From Ochrobactrum vermis (lineage in GTDB: Bacteria; Pseudomonadota; Alphaproteobacteria; Rhizobiales; Rhizobiaceae): a stretch of DNA of 64,000 bases. Each line of letters starts with the position of its first letter. Position 1 is the stretch's first letter. The notes below the pieces were generated by a model. It was not told where the DNA came from, did not search any database, and worked only from the letters and a program-made list of their open reading frames with translations. The translations under genes were made by a program, and so were the position numbers. Below, piece after piece: positions 52,377 to 61,880 of the stretch. The stretch spans positions 1,612,001-1,676,000 of the forward strand of contig NZ_PCOC01000001.1 in assembly GCF_002975205.1 (NCBI RefSeq), written 5' to 3'.

Positions 52377-52482
52377 AGCGGTTCCGATTAAAAAAGAGCC
52401 GCTGGAACCGCTCTATCCATTTGTTTTTACGCATGTCTTTATCCCGAAACCGGTTCCCACTTTCGGGAGACATGCTCTAGAC
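52374..52482. repeat. Composite palindromic repeat between two convergent genes
   Basis: The first part pairs AGAGCGGTTCC (52376) with GGAACCGCTCT; the second holds GCATGTCT (from 52433), CCCGAAA, CCGGTT, TTTCGGG and AGACATGC, ending GCTCTAG. The dispersed sequence type is familiar from Rhizobiales genomes. The CTAG at each end gives the TAG stops of the TSUP gene (+) and the DMT gene (-), and the hairpins may stop both transcripts. Confidence 0.75.
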
Positions 52483-52905
52483 CCGAAGCGCTACCAGCAC
52501 CACCCCACAGCCGATCAACACAATACCGAACCAGTTGATGGTCGACATGCGCTCGCCAAGAAATACCGCACCGAACAGTGCCACCAACACGACCGACAAT
52601 TTGTCGACCGGCGCGACGCGCGATGCGTCACCGATCTGCAAGGCCCGGAAATAGGCAAGCCAGGACGCACCGGTCGCCAAACCTGAAAGCACCAGAAACA
52701 GCCACGACTTTCCGGAAATCTCGCCCGGTTTCTGCCATTGACCAGTGACGGTCAGGAACAGGCACAGCGCACCAATGATGACCAGCGTGCGCACCAGTGT
52801 GGCAAAATCCGAGTTGATACCTTGAATACCGATCTTGGCGAAGATTGCGGTCAACGCGGCAAATACTGCCGACATCAGCGCCCAGAACTGCCAGCTTGCC
52901 ATCAT
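52477..52905 (-). CDS. Half-size DMT (EamA-type) transporter at the end of the riboswitch operon
   Basis: 142 residues, four to five helices, a single EamA repeat: MSAVFAALTAIFAKIGIQGINSDFATLVRT in part, LSGLATGASWLAYFRALQIGDASRVAPVDKLSVVLVALFGAVFLGERM in part, and a final IGCGVVLVA. One-repeat DMT proteins must pair, so it would act as a dimer. It starts 2 bp after the cobO stop and so is co-transcribed with the cobalt/B12 genes under the riboswitch. The substrate is unknown; an export or import role for a B12 precursor is a guess. Confidence 0.82.
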   Translation of the reverse strand: MMASWQFWALMSAVFAALTAIFAKIGIQGINSDFATLVRTLVIIGALCLFLTVTGQWQKPGEISGKSWLFLVLSGLATGASWLAYFRALQIGDASRVAPVDKLSVVLVALFGAVFLGERMSTINWFGIVLIGCGVVLVALRV

Positions 52906-52907
52906 GA

Positions 52908-53546
52908 TCAGAATTCTATCCCCTTCTGGGCTTTCACGCCCGACCGGAATGGATGCTTGATCATCTCCATCTCGGTCACAAGGTCCGCCGCTTCGATCAG
53001 CTCGTCCTTGGCATTGCGACCGGTAATAATAACATGCTTCATCTCCGGCTTGGCTTTGAGAACTTCAATCACTTCCTCGACCGGCAGATAATCATAGCGA
53101 AGCACGATATTCAGCTCGTCACAAAGCACCATATCGTAGCTCTCATCCAATATCATGGCCTTGGCTTGTTCCCACGCTCCACGTGCCATCGCGATATCTC
53201 GCGTGCGATCCTGTGTCTCCCAGGTAAAGCCTTCGCCCAGCGCCGAAATCGTTACCTGCTCAGGAAATTTTTCGAGTACCCAGCGCTCACCTGTGTCCCA
53301 CGAACCCTTGACGAACTGTACGACACCGATCTTCATTCCGTGACCCAGTGCACGGAAAACCATCCCGAAACCGGCAGTCGACTTACCCTTGCCCTTACCA
53401 GTATGGACGATTACCAGCCCCTTTTCCTCGGTCTTGGTCGCCTGAATCTTGTCGCGGGCGACTTTCTTCTTGCGCATCTTGTCCGCATGGCGTGCATTCA
53501 GCTCCTCTTCCGTCATCGAAAGAAGTTTTTCCGATTTCTCAGCCAT
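52908..53546 (-). CDS. cobO: Cob(I)yrinic acid a,c-diamide adenosyltransferase
   Basis: 212 residues, CobA/CobO/BtuR type. It transfers the 5'-deoxyadenosyl group of ATP to the Co(I) produced by CobR. The P-loop is HTGKGKGKSTAGFG, with LCDELNIVLRYDYL and ITGRNAKDELIEAADLVTEM. It has the N-terminal arm of about 30 charged residues typical of CobO. Its ATG overlaps the end of cobN by eight bases. Confidence 0.97.
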   Translation of the reverse strand: MAEKSEKLLSMTEEELNARHADKMRKKKVARDKIQATKTEEKGLVIVHTGKGKGKSTAGFGMVFRALGHGMKIGVVQFVKGSWDTGERWVLEKFPEQVTISALGEGFTWETQDRTRDIAMARGAWEQAKAMILDESYDMVLCDELNIVLRYDYLPVEEVIEVLKAKPEMKHVIITGRNAKDELIEAADLVTEMEMIKHPFRSGVKAQKGIEF

Positions 53547-56500
53547 TTACCGCCCTTTCCGGATTCAATTTTTGAAGATGTGAACTCAATGTTTCCAGCT
53601 CGAACCGCGCGGAGTTAGAGCGAGGTATCCAGAAACCACGCACGATGGCATCGTTGAGTTTAGCTGCCGTTTCGGCAAGTGCCGCCGGGTTTTTCTCGGC
53701 CATGAAGTCATGAACCATCTTGTCGGCGATATAAGCCTGATAGACCGCCTCAAAGTGATGATTTCCAACCTTGCCTGTGGTCGCCGCAAACGCAAACAGA
53801 TAGTCGACTGTTGCCGCGATCTCCGCCGCACCTTTGTAGCCGTGTCGCATGACGCCTGCGATCCATTTCGGGTTGGCTGCGCGTCCGCGAACGACGCGCG
53901 AAAGCTCTTCCTCCAATGCCCGGATTACCGGCTTTTCCGGTCGGGAATGATCGTTGTGATAGACTGCAGGCATTGCGCCACTCAGTTTTTCAACGGTGGC
54001 AGCCATCCCACCTTCGAACTGGTAGTAATCATCGCTATCGAGAAGGTCATGTTCGCGATTGTCCTGATTTTGCACGACAGCCTGAACCGAACGAAGCCTT
54101 TCCTCAAGAAGACCGCGCTCGGCCTGCCCTTCTTCGCCTGCTCCGTAGGCGTAGCCGCCCCAGACAAGCCACGCTTCCGCCAGATCATTGCGTCCAGCCC
54201 AGCCGTTCTCGTCGATCAAGGCCTGCAGGCCCGCTCCATAAGCACCGGGTTTGGATCCGAATACGCGATAGCCTGCGCGGCGCTCCGCAGTCTTTTCATC
54301 TATCCCGTCTGCAACGAGGCGCGTCTTCTCTGCCGCCATTCGCGCCGCAATCGGATTGTCCTCGGTATCCTCATCCAGAGCCCCTACCGCCCGCGCAGCC
54401 TTATCGAATAGTGCAATCTGTTCCGGAAACGCGTCGCGGAAGAAGCCGGAAATGCGCAATGTCACATCGACGCGTGGACGGCCAAGCTTTGCAAGCGGAG
54501 TGATTTCGTACCCGGTTACCCGGCGTGAGGCCATATCCCATACCGGCTTGACGCCGATCAACGCTAAGGCCTGCGCAATGTCATCGCCGCCCGTGCGCAT
54601 ATTCGACGTGCCCCACGCGGTCAGGCCAAACGACGTCGGCCACTCGCCATGATCCTGCGTATAACGGGTAATCAGGAGTTCCGCCGATTTGCGTCCAAGT
54701 TCCCATGCTGCCGGAGTGGGAACGGCGCGACTATCGGTAGAGAAGAAATTGCGACCGGTCGGCAATACATCGGGTCGGCCCCGCGTCGGTGCACCAGATG
54801 GTCCTGGCGGCACAAAACGCCCGCCAAGGGCGGCAAGAAATCCATCTATCTCCGAAGGTCCGCAGGCAATCACACCGGGGCGCAGATGCTCCTCTATGGA
54901 TCGCAGAACCGCCCGCGTCTGTGGCCAGTCTGCGGGGCACTCCGTTTCGCCTGCAACGAAACTGGCTGCCAACAGCTCTATACGCTCCACCGTATCGCCC
55001 GAGATACGCCACGTTGCAGGGCTCGCAACGCGCAAGAGTTCCGGTTTGGCACCTGTCCACACCTCGGCCATATTACAGTCGAGCGGGTCGAATGCCTCGC
55101 CAAGTCCCGAATCCACAGCGATTGCACGCTGAAGACTTTGATCTCCGGGCGCTCCGCCAAGCGATACAGGAATACCACGCGGCACACGGGCCAGAGCAAC
55201 CAGAAGATCGGTGAGCAACCTGCCCTCCGGCGCGAGCCCGAAAATATGCAACCCGTCTCGTATCTGCATTTCCTTGAGGTCACAGAGATAGGCGTCAAGC
55301 TTTTGCAGCGCCATGTCTTCATCGTCATGGTCGTGAATGCCTGCATCACGATCAAGCCCGATGTCACGCACAAGATCGAGTATCTGCCCTTTCAATCTGA
55401 ACAGGCGGCGCGGATCGACACCGGAAGCCTCGTAATACTCGTCCACCAGCGCTTCCAGATCTTTCAGCGGCCCATAACTTTCGGCCCGCGTCAGTGGTGG
55501 CGTCAGATGATCGATGATGACAGCACTGGCGCGACGCTTGGCCTGCGTGCCTTCACCCGGATCATTCACGATGAATGGGTAGATGTGCGGTGTCGGACCG
55601 AACACAGCTTCTGGATAGCAGTTTTCGGACAGTGCCAGCGCCTTGCCCGGAAGCCATTCCAGATTTCCATGTTTGCCCATATGCACAATGGCATCAATGC
55701 CTGCGACCTCACGCAGAAAAGCGTAGAAAGCAATATAGCCGTGCGGCGGCACCAGATCGGGCGAGTGATAGGTCTCTTTCGGATCGATATTGTAGCCGCG
55801 TGCAGGCTGTATGCCGACAAAGGTTTCGCCCAACCGCATCAATGGCAATGCAAAAGCCAAGAGTTCGGACGCAAAATAAGGGTCATTTTCAGGCACACCC
55901 CATCGCTCTTCAATTTCCTTCTGAATCACAACGGGAAGTCTTTTGAAGAACGCCTTGTATTGATTCAGTGAAATCATCTCACGGATTTCACGCCCGTCAC
56001 GCGCAGCATTGGTCGGGCCCGCCGTCAAAGCACGCATCAATGCATCGCCATCCATTGGCAAGTCCGCGACGGGATATCCATCCATCGCCATGGCGTGCAG
56101 CACTTCGACCGTTCCGGCTGGCGTATCGAGCCCCACCCCATTTCCAAGCCGCCCATCGCGGTTTGGATAATTGGCGAGGATAAGCGCGACACGCCTTTCC
56201 TCGGGTGATTTCCGCTTCAACCGCACCCAGTTTGCAGCGAGTTTCACCACAAAGTCCACACGGTTTTCATGCGGTTCGTGGGTCACGATATTCGCTTCCA
56301 CTGCCGGGTCGAACTGTTTTGCCGACTTGAAGGACACCGCACGCGACAGCACACGCCCGTCCACCTCCGGCAAGGCGACATTCATTGCAAGATCGCGCGC
56401 CAGCAACCCCTGCTGTGAGGTTTCCCAGACAGTTTTCGGTGTCCCGGAAAAAATGACCTGCAGCACCATATTTCCGCGCTTGTCGAGGATAGTCGGCTTG

Positions 56501-57330
56501 CGCTCGGCGCCCGGTGAAGAAATTGCAAACCCAGTGGCATTCAACACAATATCCGGCGGACAATCCTCGAACAGACCGTCGACAACCGCAGCGGACAATC
56601 GATCCTTGAGGCTCGAAACGAATATCGGAAGCGGATTGAGGCCTTTTGCCTGCAGAGAAGCGATCAAGGCATCGACGGGCTGCGTCTGTCCGCTTTGCAC
56701 CAACGCCCGATAAAAGATGATGCCAGCCACAGGTGCAGCGGCGTCGCCCCAATGAGCACGAATACTGTCCGGCGAGGAAACATGCTCTCCCGGCCACCAC
56801 AGGCCAGCCTTGAGCAGAGGCGCTGCACTCTCCGGCTTTTCGGAGCCTGCAATCAGTGCAGCGCAATATTGAAGGAATGCGCCGGTATTCGCCGCGCCAC
56901 CTTCGATCAGATACTGCCAGAGATCATTCCGCTCACGAGCGGAGACCGTCGAAAACCGCTCCAGTCCAAGATCCGGCTTGTCGTCTCCCGGCAACACAAC
57001 AATCTTGATGTCGTGATTGGCGGCACATGCATGCAGCGCTTCCAGCCCGTAAGGCCAGTATGTCTCACCGCCAATGATACGCACCACGATAAGCCTGGCA
57101 TATCTGGCAGTGCGCTCAACATAGGCGTCCACCGACATGGGATGGGTAAGGCTCAGGAAATTGGCCAACCGTAGACCCGGCAGGTCTGGCGCAAGCTTAT
57201 GCGCCTGCGCCACACTGGCCAGTTCGGTATCAGCGGCGGAAAGGAACAATATCTCTCCCGGCGTCTGGCCGAGATCGACGGCCTCGTTGCCGTCACTGAT
57301 TGTTCCTTTCTGGGCGAGTAGAAGATGCAT
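53539..57330 (-). CDS. cobN: Cobaltochelatase large subunit CobN
   Basis: 1263 residues, close to the usual 1275. The ATP-dependent chelatase, with CobS and CobT, inserts cobalt into hydrogenobyrinic acid a,c-diamide. CobN/magnesium chelatase H-type features: IRAHWGDAAAPVAGIIFYRA, FANYPNRDGRLGNGVGLDTPAG in part, VHMGKHGNLEWLPGKA (metal/porphyrin site His), WPTSFGLTAWGTSNMRTGGDD in part, and FEGGMAATVEKLSG near the end. cobS and cobT are not in the window. Shares its ATG with the cobW stop (TAATG). Confidence 0.97.
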   Translation of the reverse strand: MHLLLAQKGTISDGNEAVDLGQTPGEILFLSAADTELASVAQAHKLAPDLPGLRLANFLSLTHPMSVDAYVERTARYARLIVVRIIGGETYWPYGLEALHACAANHDIKIVVLPGDDKPDLGLERFSTVSARERNDLWQYLIEGGAANTGAFLQYCAALIAGSEKPESAAPLLKAGLWWPGEHVSSPDSIRAHWGDAAAPVAGIIFYRALVQSGQTQPVDALIASLQAKGLNPLPIFVSSLKDRLSAAVVDGLFEDCPPDIVLNATGFAISSPGAERKPTILDKRGNMVLQVIFSGTPKTVWETSQQGLLARDLAMNVALPEVDGRVLSRAVSFKSAKQFDPAVEANIVTHEPHENRVDFVVKLAANWVRLKRKSPEERRVALILANYPNRDGRLGNGVGLDTPAGTVEVLHAMAMDGYPVADLPMDGDALMRALTAGPTNAARDGREIREMISLNQYKAFFKRLPVVIQKEIEERWGVPENDPYFASELLAFALPLMRLGETFVGIQPARGYNIDPKETYHSPDLVPPHGYIAFYAFLREVAGIDAIVHMGKHGNLEWLPGKALALSENCYPEAVFGPTPHIYPFIVNDPGEGTQAKRRASAVIIDHLTPPLTRAESYGPLKDLEALVDEYYEASGVDPRRLFRLKGQILDLVRDIGLDRDAGIHDHDDEDMALQKLDAYLCDLKEMQIRDGLHIFGLAPEGRLLTDLLVALARVPRGIPVSLGGAPGDQSLQRAIAVDSGLGEAFDPLDCNMAEVWTGAKPELLRVASPATWRISGDTVERIELLAASFVAGETECPADWPQTRAVLRSIEEHLRPGVIACGPSEIDGFLAALGGRFVPPGPSGAPTRGRPDVLPTGRNFFSTDSRAVPTPAAWELGRKSAELLITRYTQDHGEWPTSFGLTAWGTSNMRTGGDDIAQALALIGVKPVWDMASRRVTGYEITPLAKLGRPRVDVTLRISGFFRDAFPEQIALFDKAARAVGALDEDTEDNPIAARMAAEKTRLVADGIDEKTAERRAGYRVFGSKPGAYGAGLQALIDENGWAGRNDLAEAWLVWGGYAYGAGEEGQAERGLLEERLRSVQAVVQNQDNREHDLLDSDDYYQFEGGMAATVEKLSGAMPAVYHNDHSRPEKPVIRALEEELSRVVRGRAANPKWIAGVMRHGYKGAAEIAATVDYLFAFAATTGKVGNHHFEAVYQAYIADKMVHDFMAEKNPAALAETAAKLNDAIVRGFWIPRSNSARFELETLSSHLQKLNPERAVNG

Positions 57331-58382
57331 TACACAACTGCGTCTTTCACGGCCTTGGTGATCGCGTCTTCATCGATCTCATGCAGACCGATAACAACAA
57401 GACGCGTCGAGCGCGTTTCATCCTTGTTCCACGGGCGGTCGAAATAATGCTCGATACGTGGGCCGACAGCCTGCACCACCAGACGCATCGGCTTACCCGG
57501 CACATCGACAAAGCCCTTAAGACGCAGAACATCATGGTCAGCGATAACGGTCTTCAGCTTTTCGGCAAAGGCTTTCGGGTCCGAAACGGAGCCGGCTTCG
57601 ACGACAAAGCTCTCGAACTCATCGTGATCATGCTCGTGCCCATCGGCATGATGGATTTCATGGTGAGACTTGCGATTGGCAATGTCATCTTCGGTACCGA
57701 CACCGAGACCAAGCAGAACATCGGCTCCGAGCTTGCCAAAGCTTGCAGGCACCATATTGACGCGGCGCGAGGAGCGCTCCGCAACATCGGCCTTCACGCC
57801 GTCAAGGCTCGTAGCGTCGATCAGATCGGCCTTGTTGAGAACAATAAGGTCGGCTGCGTGAATCTGATCCTCAAAAAGTTCTTCCAAGGGGCTTTCATGA
57901 TCAAGAGATTCGTCCGCTGCCCGCTGCGCATCAACCTTGTCGTGATCATCGGCAAAACGCCCCTCAGCAACGGCGGCGGCATCGATAACCGTGACCACCC
58001 CGTCGACGGTTACCTGCGTCTTGATTTCCGGCCAATTGAATGCCGCGACCAGCGGCTGTGGCAGGGCAAGACCGGAGGTTTCGATCACGATATGATCGGG
58101 ACGATCAGCCCGATCCAGAAGCTTGGTCATGGTCGGGATGAAATCATCGGCAACGGTGCAGCAGATGCAGCCGTTGTTGAGTTCAATCACATCTTCCTCG
58201 CGGCAAGCCTCAATGCCACAACCTTTCAGAATACCGCCATCAACACCGAGATCACCGAACTCATTGATGATCAACGCAATGCGTTTTCCATTGGCGTTTT
58301 CCAGCAGGTTGCGGATCAACGTCGTTTTGCCCGATCCTAGAAAACCCGTGATGACGGTTGCGGGAATTTTCTGTCCCTGCAT
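57330..58382 (-). CDS. cobW: CobW GTPase (metal chaperone)
   Basis: 350 residues, COG0523 G3E GTPase thought to deliver cobalt to the chelatase. P-loop GFLGSGKTT (13-21), metal motif GCICC (71-75), the GTPase base-recognition NKADLID (N-K-x-D), and the His-rich stretch HHEIHHADGHEHDHDEF. The C-terminal CobW_C domain has KGFVDVPGKPMRLVVQAVG. The His-rich stretch supports metal binding. It lies 4 bp after cobP and next to cobN. Confidence 0.96.
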   Translation of the reverse strand: MQGQKIPATVITGFLGSGKTTLIRNLLENANGKRIALIINEFGDLGVDGGILKGCGIEACREEDVIELNNGCICCTVADDFIPTMTKLLDRADRPDHIVIETSGLALPQPLVAAFNWPEIKTQVTVDGVVTVIDAAAVAEGRFADDHDKVDAQRAADESLDHESPLEELFEDQIHAADLIVLNKADLIDATSLDGVKADVAERSSRRVNMVPASFGKLGADVLLGLGVGTEDDIANRKSHHEIHHADGHEHDHDEFESFVVEAGSVSDPKAFAEKLKTVIADHDVLRLKGFVDVPGKPMRLVVQAVGPRIEHYFDRPWNKDETRSTRLVVIGLHEIDEDAITKAVKDAVV

Positions 58383-58386
58383 CGAT

Positions 58387-58914
58387 TTATCCCTTCATCT
58401 TGAGCGGCAATCCCGCCGCCATGAAATAAACTTCATCCGCAACCGCAGCCACTGCCTGATGCAGAAAGCCCGCGTGATCGCGAAATTCCCGTGCCATGCG
58501 ATTCTCTGGCACGATCCCAAGCCCAACTTCGTTCGAAACAAAAACCACAGGTCCGGCAAGTTCCGGCAATATGGCGACAAGATTTGCGGTCTCGGTCGTT
58601 ACATCTCGTTCGGCCATCATCAGATTGGTCAGCCACAAGGTCAGGCAATCGACCAGAACGAACCGATCCTCGGCAGTGTGCAATCTGAGTACACTGACCA
58701 GATCAAGCGGCTCCTCCACCGTCCGCCATTCGGAACCACGTCGGTCGCGGTGAATGGCAATACGGCTTTCCATTTCCTTGTCGAAGGCGCGTCCGGTTGC
58801 CAGATAAAGCGGCTGAAGCCTCGAGGACTCAACTATTTTCTCTGCATAGGACGACTTGCCCGAGCGGGCTCCGCCAAGAACCAGAACCGATTTTCCCGGC
58901 AAAGCCATTTTCAT
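58387..58914 (-). CDS. cobP: Adenosylcobinamide kinase/guanylyltransferase
   Basis: 175 residues, CobU/CobP family. It phosphorylates adenosylcobinamide and activates it with GTP for attachment of the lower base. The P-loop is [14 protein letters not shown], then [22 protein letters not shown] and [14 protein letters not shown], with [21 protein letters not shown] at the active site. The start at 58914 overlaps the cbtA stop as TGATG; a much longer upstream frame is antisense-like and not real. Confidence 0.96.
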   Translation of the reverse strand: MKMALPGKSVLVLGGARSGKSSYAEKIVESSRLQPLYLATGRAFDKEMESRIAIHRDRRGSEWRTVEEPLDLVSVLRLHTAEDRFVLVDCLTLWLTNLMMAERDVTTETANLVAILPELAGPVVFVSNEVGLGIVPENRMAREFRDHAGFLHQAVAAVADEVYFMAAGLPLKMKG

Positions 58915-59627
58915 CAGCCCTTGATCTCGGATGATGCGTAGTGCTGGATGAACCAGCCAAGTGCGAGACCGATCACCGCCCACATGAACAGGTTCGTCGC
59001 CAGCGAAGCAACTGCATATTGCGAGGCAAGAAGTGATGGAATCGGCGACGAAATATCTTCCGGATGCGGAGCACCATAGAGATGCGGCGCCATAATCAAC
59101 ACCAGCCCGAGGATCTTTGCCCAAATCTCTTGCCGCAACACGATGAGATAGAGGCCCAAACCGCTCAGCACCACGGTAGCAATCCACCATAGCTGACGTT
59201 CGGCCAGATCAGCCGCAGGCATTGCCGGCAGTTCCGGCGACAGGCCGAGCGCTGGCAGAAACGCGACCGCAAAGAAGCCCGCAACACCCCAATAAGCACC
59301 ATTCTGCACCGTGATACGGCGACCGAGAAGCAAGGCCACACCACCCAGCAAGAGGGCAAAACCGGCTCCTGCAACAAGATTGGCAAGAATGGTATTGCCC
59401 AACCGCCCAAATGGCAGTTCGGCCCCTTCTTCTTCCGCATCTGCGGCAGCGGCACCATGATCGTGTGGTGCGGCTTCCGCCTCACCATGGCTGTGGCCAC
59501 CGCCAGCCTCTTCGTAGGTTTCGGCCTGCAAGATCAAAGGCACAGTCTTCAAATACATGGCGGGAGTGACCAGCAACCCGGCCAGAAGACCGGCGGCAAG
59601 TGTCGCCAACAAATAACGGATCAACAT
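58914..59627 (-). CDS. cbtA: Cobalt transporter subunit CbtA
   Basis: 237 residues with five helices. After the first helix there is a His-rich loop ([21 protein letters not shown]) suited to metal capture. Later helices carry [29 protein letters not shown] and [17 protein letters not shown]. CbtA with CbtB is a cobalt importer family predicted from B12-riboswitch control, which also holds here. It follows cbtB by 84 bp. Confidence 0.93.
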   Translation of the reverse strand: MLIRYLLATLAAGLLAGLLVTPAMYLKTVPLILQAETYEEAGGGHSHGEAEAAPHDHGAAAADAEEEGAELPFGRLGNTILANLVAGAGFALLLGGVALLLGRRITVQNGAYWGVAGFFAVAFLPALGLSPELPAMPAADLAERQLWWIATVVLSGLGLYLIVLRQEIWAKILGLVLIMAPHLYGAPHPEDISSPIPSLLASQYAVASLATNLFMWAVIGLALGWFIQHYASSEIKG

Positions 59628-59711
59628 TTCTGTCCCTCAATAGCAATTTCGCGCCGATGGCGTCCACCATCGAGCCTTGCTCAACTTCAATTCCGAAAGA
59701 CGGCCGTCTGC

Positions 59712-59900
59712 TCAGTGGCAGGGAAAACCATAGGAATGACGCGTATCATGTGCCGAATCGTGCAGCGCATCGGAATGGGCAAGCCCCACGCCATAAATCA
59801 GGAACGCGCCAAGAAGCAGTGAAACGACGGCCGTGCCCAGACGGGCAGCAAGCGGCATTGCGAGTATGCTGGAAACAGAATTCTGAGTACGTGCAGCCAT
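59712..59900 (-). CDS. cbtB: Cobalt transporter subunit CbtB
   Basis: 62 residues from the ATG at 59900, with GGAGG six bases upstream. One membrane helix (VVSLLLGAFLIYGVGLAH) and a His-rich C-terminus (HDSAHDTRHSYGFPCH) thought to bind metal. First gene of the riboswitch operon. Many gene finders would extend it 5' to 59987, which would run into the riboswitch. Confidence 0.92.
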   Translation of the reverse strand: MAARTQNSVSSILAMPLAARLGTAVVSLLLGAFLIYGVGLAHSDALHDSAHDTRHSYGFPCH

Positions 59901-59959
59901 GACAACCTCCGTGCAGGCAGCAGGGAAAAACCTCCCATGGGGCTCGGGCTCAATGCCCT

Positions 59960-60175
59960 CACGCAACAGGCAGGTCTCCTGGCTCACGGGTCGTAAGGAT
60001 TGAAGCTACCTTCCCAGAAGTTTCAAACTTCCAGTGGCCACCGGTTGCCCGGTTTGCCTCATCCCTCTCCGCTCTACAGTCGCGGGGTCGGCTGCGATAA
60101 AGACGCCCGGCATGGGTCCGTCCGTCGCATTCCCTTTTGGTATTACCGGGATTCGTCCCGGCAAAACCTGTTGCA
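59960..60175 (-). ncRNA. Cobalamin riboswitch upstream of cbtB
   Basis: On the minus strand from about 60175 to 59960. Conserved pieces in order: AAAAGGGAATGCGACGGAC, GCAGCCGACCCCGCGACTGT, GAGGGATGAGGCAAACC, the B12 box GGTGGCCACTGG, and GTGAGCCAGGAGACCTGCC. This is the usual order of the AdoCbl element. It lies between the cobQ stop (60248) and the cbtB start (59900). It should shut off cbtB-cbtA-cobP-cobW-cobN-cobO and the DMT gene when B12 is ample. The exact ends are approximate. Confidence 0.94.
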
Positions 60176-60247
60176 TGGGTCCAACACTAGGCTTTCGCCC
60201 CATCGGCGTCAATCGCAGCCGACACGTATCGAGCGTGGAACTGATTT

Positions 60248-61699
60248 TCACCTCAAGTTAAACAACGCATCAGTATCGAGACAAGCTTCCAGCTCCCCGG
60301 CGAGTTCATCCAGTGCGACCTCGACACCAGCGCGGTAGTTCACCGAGCTGGTGCGTACGCCAAGGCTCTCCAGAAATCTCCGGCGGAATTCGTCTGTGTT
60401 GAAAACACCATGAAGATAGGTTCCCATGATGCGCCCATCCGTAGATATCGCTCCGTCGTCGTGTTCAGCGATGCGTGCAAAGGGGCGTACCAGGTCCGGG
60501 CCAGTCGTACGCCCGATATGAATCTCATAGCCTTCCAACGGTGTATTATGGATAAGCGAGGTTGCCCGCACATTGCGGACCACTTTTTCAGGCTCCATCA
60601 GTGTTTTTATATCCAGAAGTCCAAGCCCATCGATATCACGCACGTTTCCCTCGATACCGGCAGGGTCGCTGATATGACGACCTAGCATCTGGAACCCGCC
60701 ACAGATGCCCAGCACATGGCCACCCCTTCTTACGTGAGCAGCCAGTTCTCGATCCCAGCCATTGTCGCGAAATGCCAGCAAGTCAGCGATCGTTGATTTG
60801 GTTCCGGGCAGAACGACAAGACCTGCATCATCAGGAATGCTGGAACCCGGCGGCACCATCACCACCTCGACATCAGGTTCGGCCTTCAACGGATCCAGAT
60901 CATCGAAATTGGCGATACGTGGCAACATCGGCACCGCAACCACGAGCGACTTCTTGTCCCCGCGCGCGGCCCGCTCAAGAACGACCGAATCCTCGGCAGG
61001 CAGTCGCGATACCGCTTTCAGCCACGGAACAACACCAAACGAGCGCCAGCCGGTAAATTGGGTAATGGCAGCTAGCCCTTCATCAAAAAGAGAAATATCA
61101 CCCCGGAACTTATTAATGAGAAAACCACGAACCATGGCGCGGTCTTGCTTGGACAGAATGGTGTGGGTGCCGACAAGGGAAGCGATCACTCCACCCCTGT
61201 CTATGTCACCGACCAGAACGACCGGAACATTGGCCTGCGTGGCAAATCCCATATTGGCGATATCGCCAGCACGCAGATTGATTTCCGCCGGCGACCCCGC
61301 ACCTTCCACCAGCACAAGGTCCACACCTTCGCTAACTTTGGCGAAAGATTCCATGACTGCCGCCATGAGCTGCGGTTTCAGTTCCTGATAATAACGCCCG
61401 CGCGCTTCGCCCCGTACTTGCCCCTGCACGACGACCTGGCTGCCCATGTCCGTCTGCGGCTTCAAGAGCACCGGGTTCATGTGGACGGAAGACGACACTC
61501 CGCAAGCCAGCGCCTGCAGCCACTGAGCCCGACCTATTTCCCCGCCATCGTCGCTAACCGCGGCATTGTTGGACATGTTCTGCGGCTTGAAAGGGCGAAC
61601 ATTGAGACCGCGATTACGTGCAGCACGGCATAATCCGGCAACAAGAACACTTTTGCCGACGTCCGAACCCGTTCCCTGAAACATGATTGCGCGTGTCAT
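60248..61699 (-). CDS. cobQ: Cobyric acid synthase
   Basis: 483 residues. Adds four amide groups to adenosylcobyrinic acid a,c-diamide using glutamine and ATP. N-terminal dethiobiotin-synthetase-like P-loop [19 protein letters not shown]; then [40 protein letters not shown] in part and [19 protein letters not shown]-terminal amidotransferase with [11 protein letters not shown] and the nucleophile Cys in [10 protein letters not shown]. It lies just upstream of the riboswitch but is not under its control, since the riboswitch starts after the cobQ stop. Divergent from an acyl-CoA dehydrogenase. Confidence 0.97.
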   Translation of the reverse strand: MTRAIMFQGTGSDVGKSVLVAGLCRAARNRGLNVRPFKPQNMSNNAAVSDDGGEIGRAQWLQALACGVSSSVHMNPVLLKPQTDMGSQVVVQGQVRGEARGRYYQELKPQLMAAVMESFAKVSEGVDLVLVEGAGSPAEINLRAGDIANMGFATQANVPVVLVGDIDRGGVIASLVGTHTILSKQDRAMVRGFLINKFRGDISLFDEGLAAITQFTGWRSFGVVPWLKAVSRLPAEDSVVLERAARGDKKSLVVAVPMLPRIANFDDLDPLKAEPDVEVVMVPPGSSIPDDAGLVVLPGTKSTIADLLAFRDNGWDRELAAHVRRGGHVLGICGGFQMLGRHISDPAGIEGNVRDIDGLGLLDIKTLMEPEKVVRNVRATSLIHNTPLEGYEIHIGRTTGPDLVRPFARIAEHDDGAISTDGRIMGTYLHGVFNTDEFRRRFLESLGVRTSSVNYRAGVEVALDELAGELEACLDTDALFNLR

Positions 61700-61880
61700 G
61701 GACTGCTGCGTAGCTTAAACTGAACTCGCTGGCAACGGCACCTCACCCAGCCACCGTCTATGCAAAATTGCGCATCAGTTTATTACAAATGTGAGCAACA
61801 TTATTCCAATGGAGCGTTGGCAGTCTCACAGGGTTATGATCTAGTCCGGTGACGAAGTGCAGTACTACGGGGAGGAAACC

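Noticed and set aside
54649..55971. 440-codon plus-strand frame opposite cobN
   Set aside because: Antisense shadow of a 1263-residue CobN with intact motifs.
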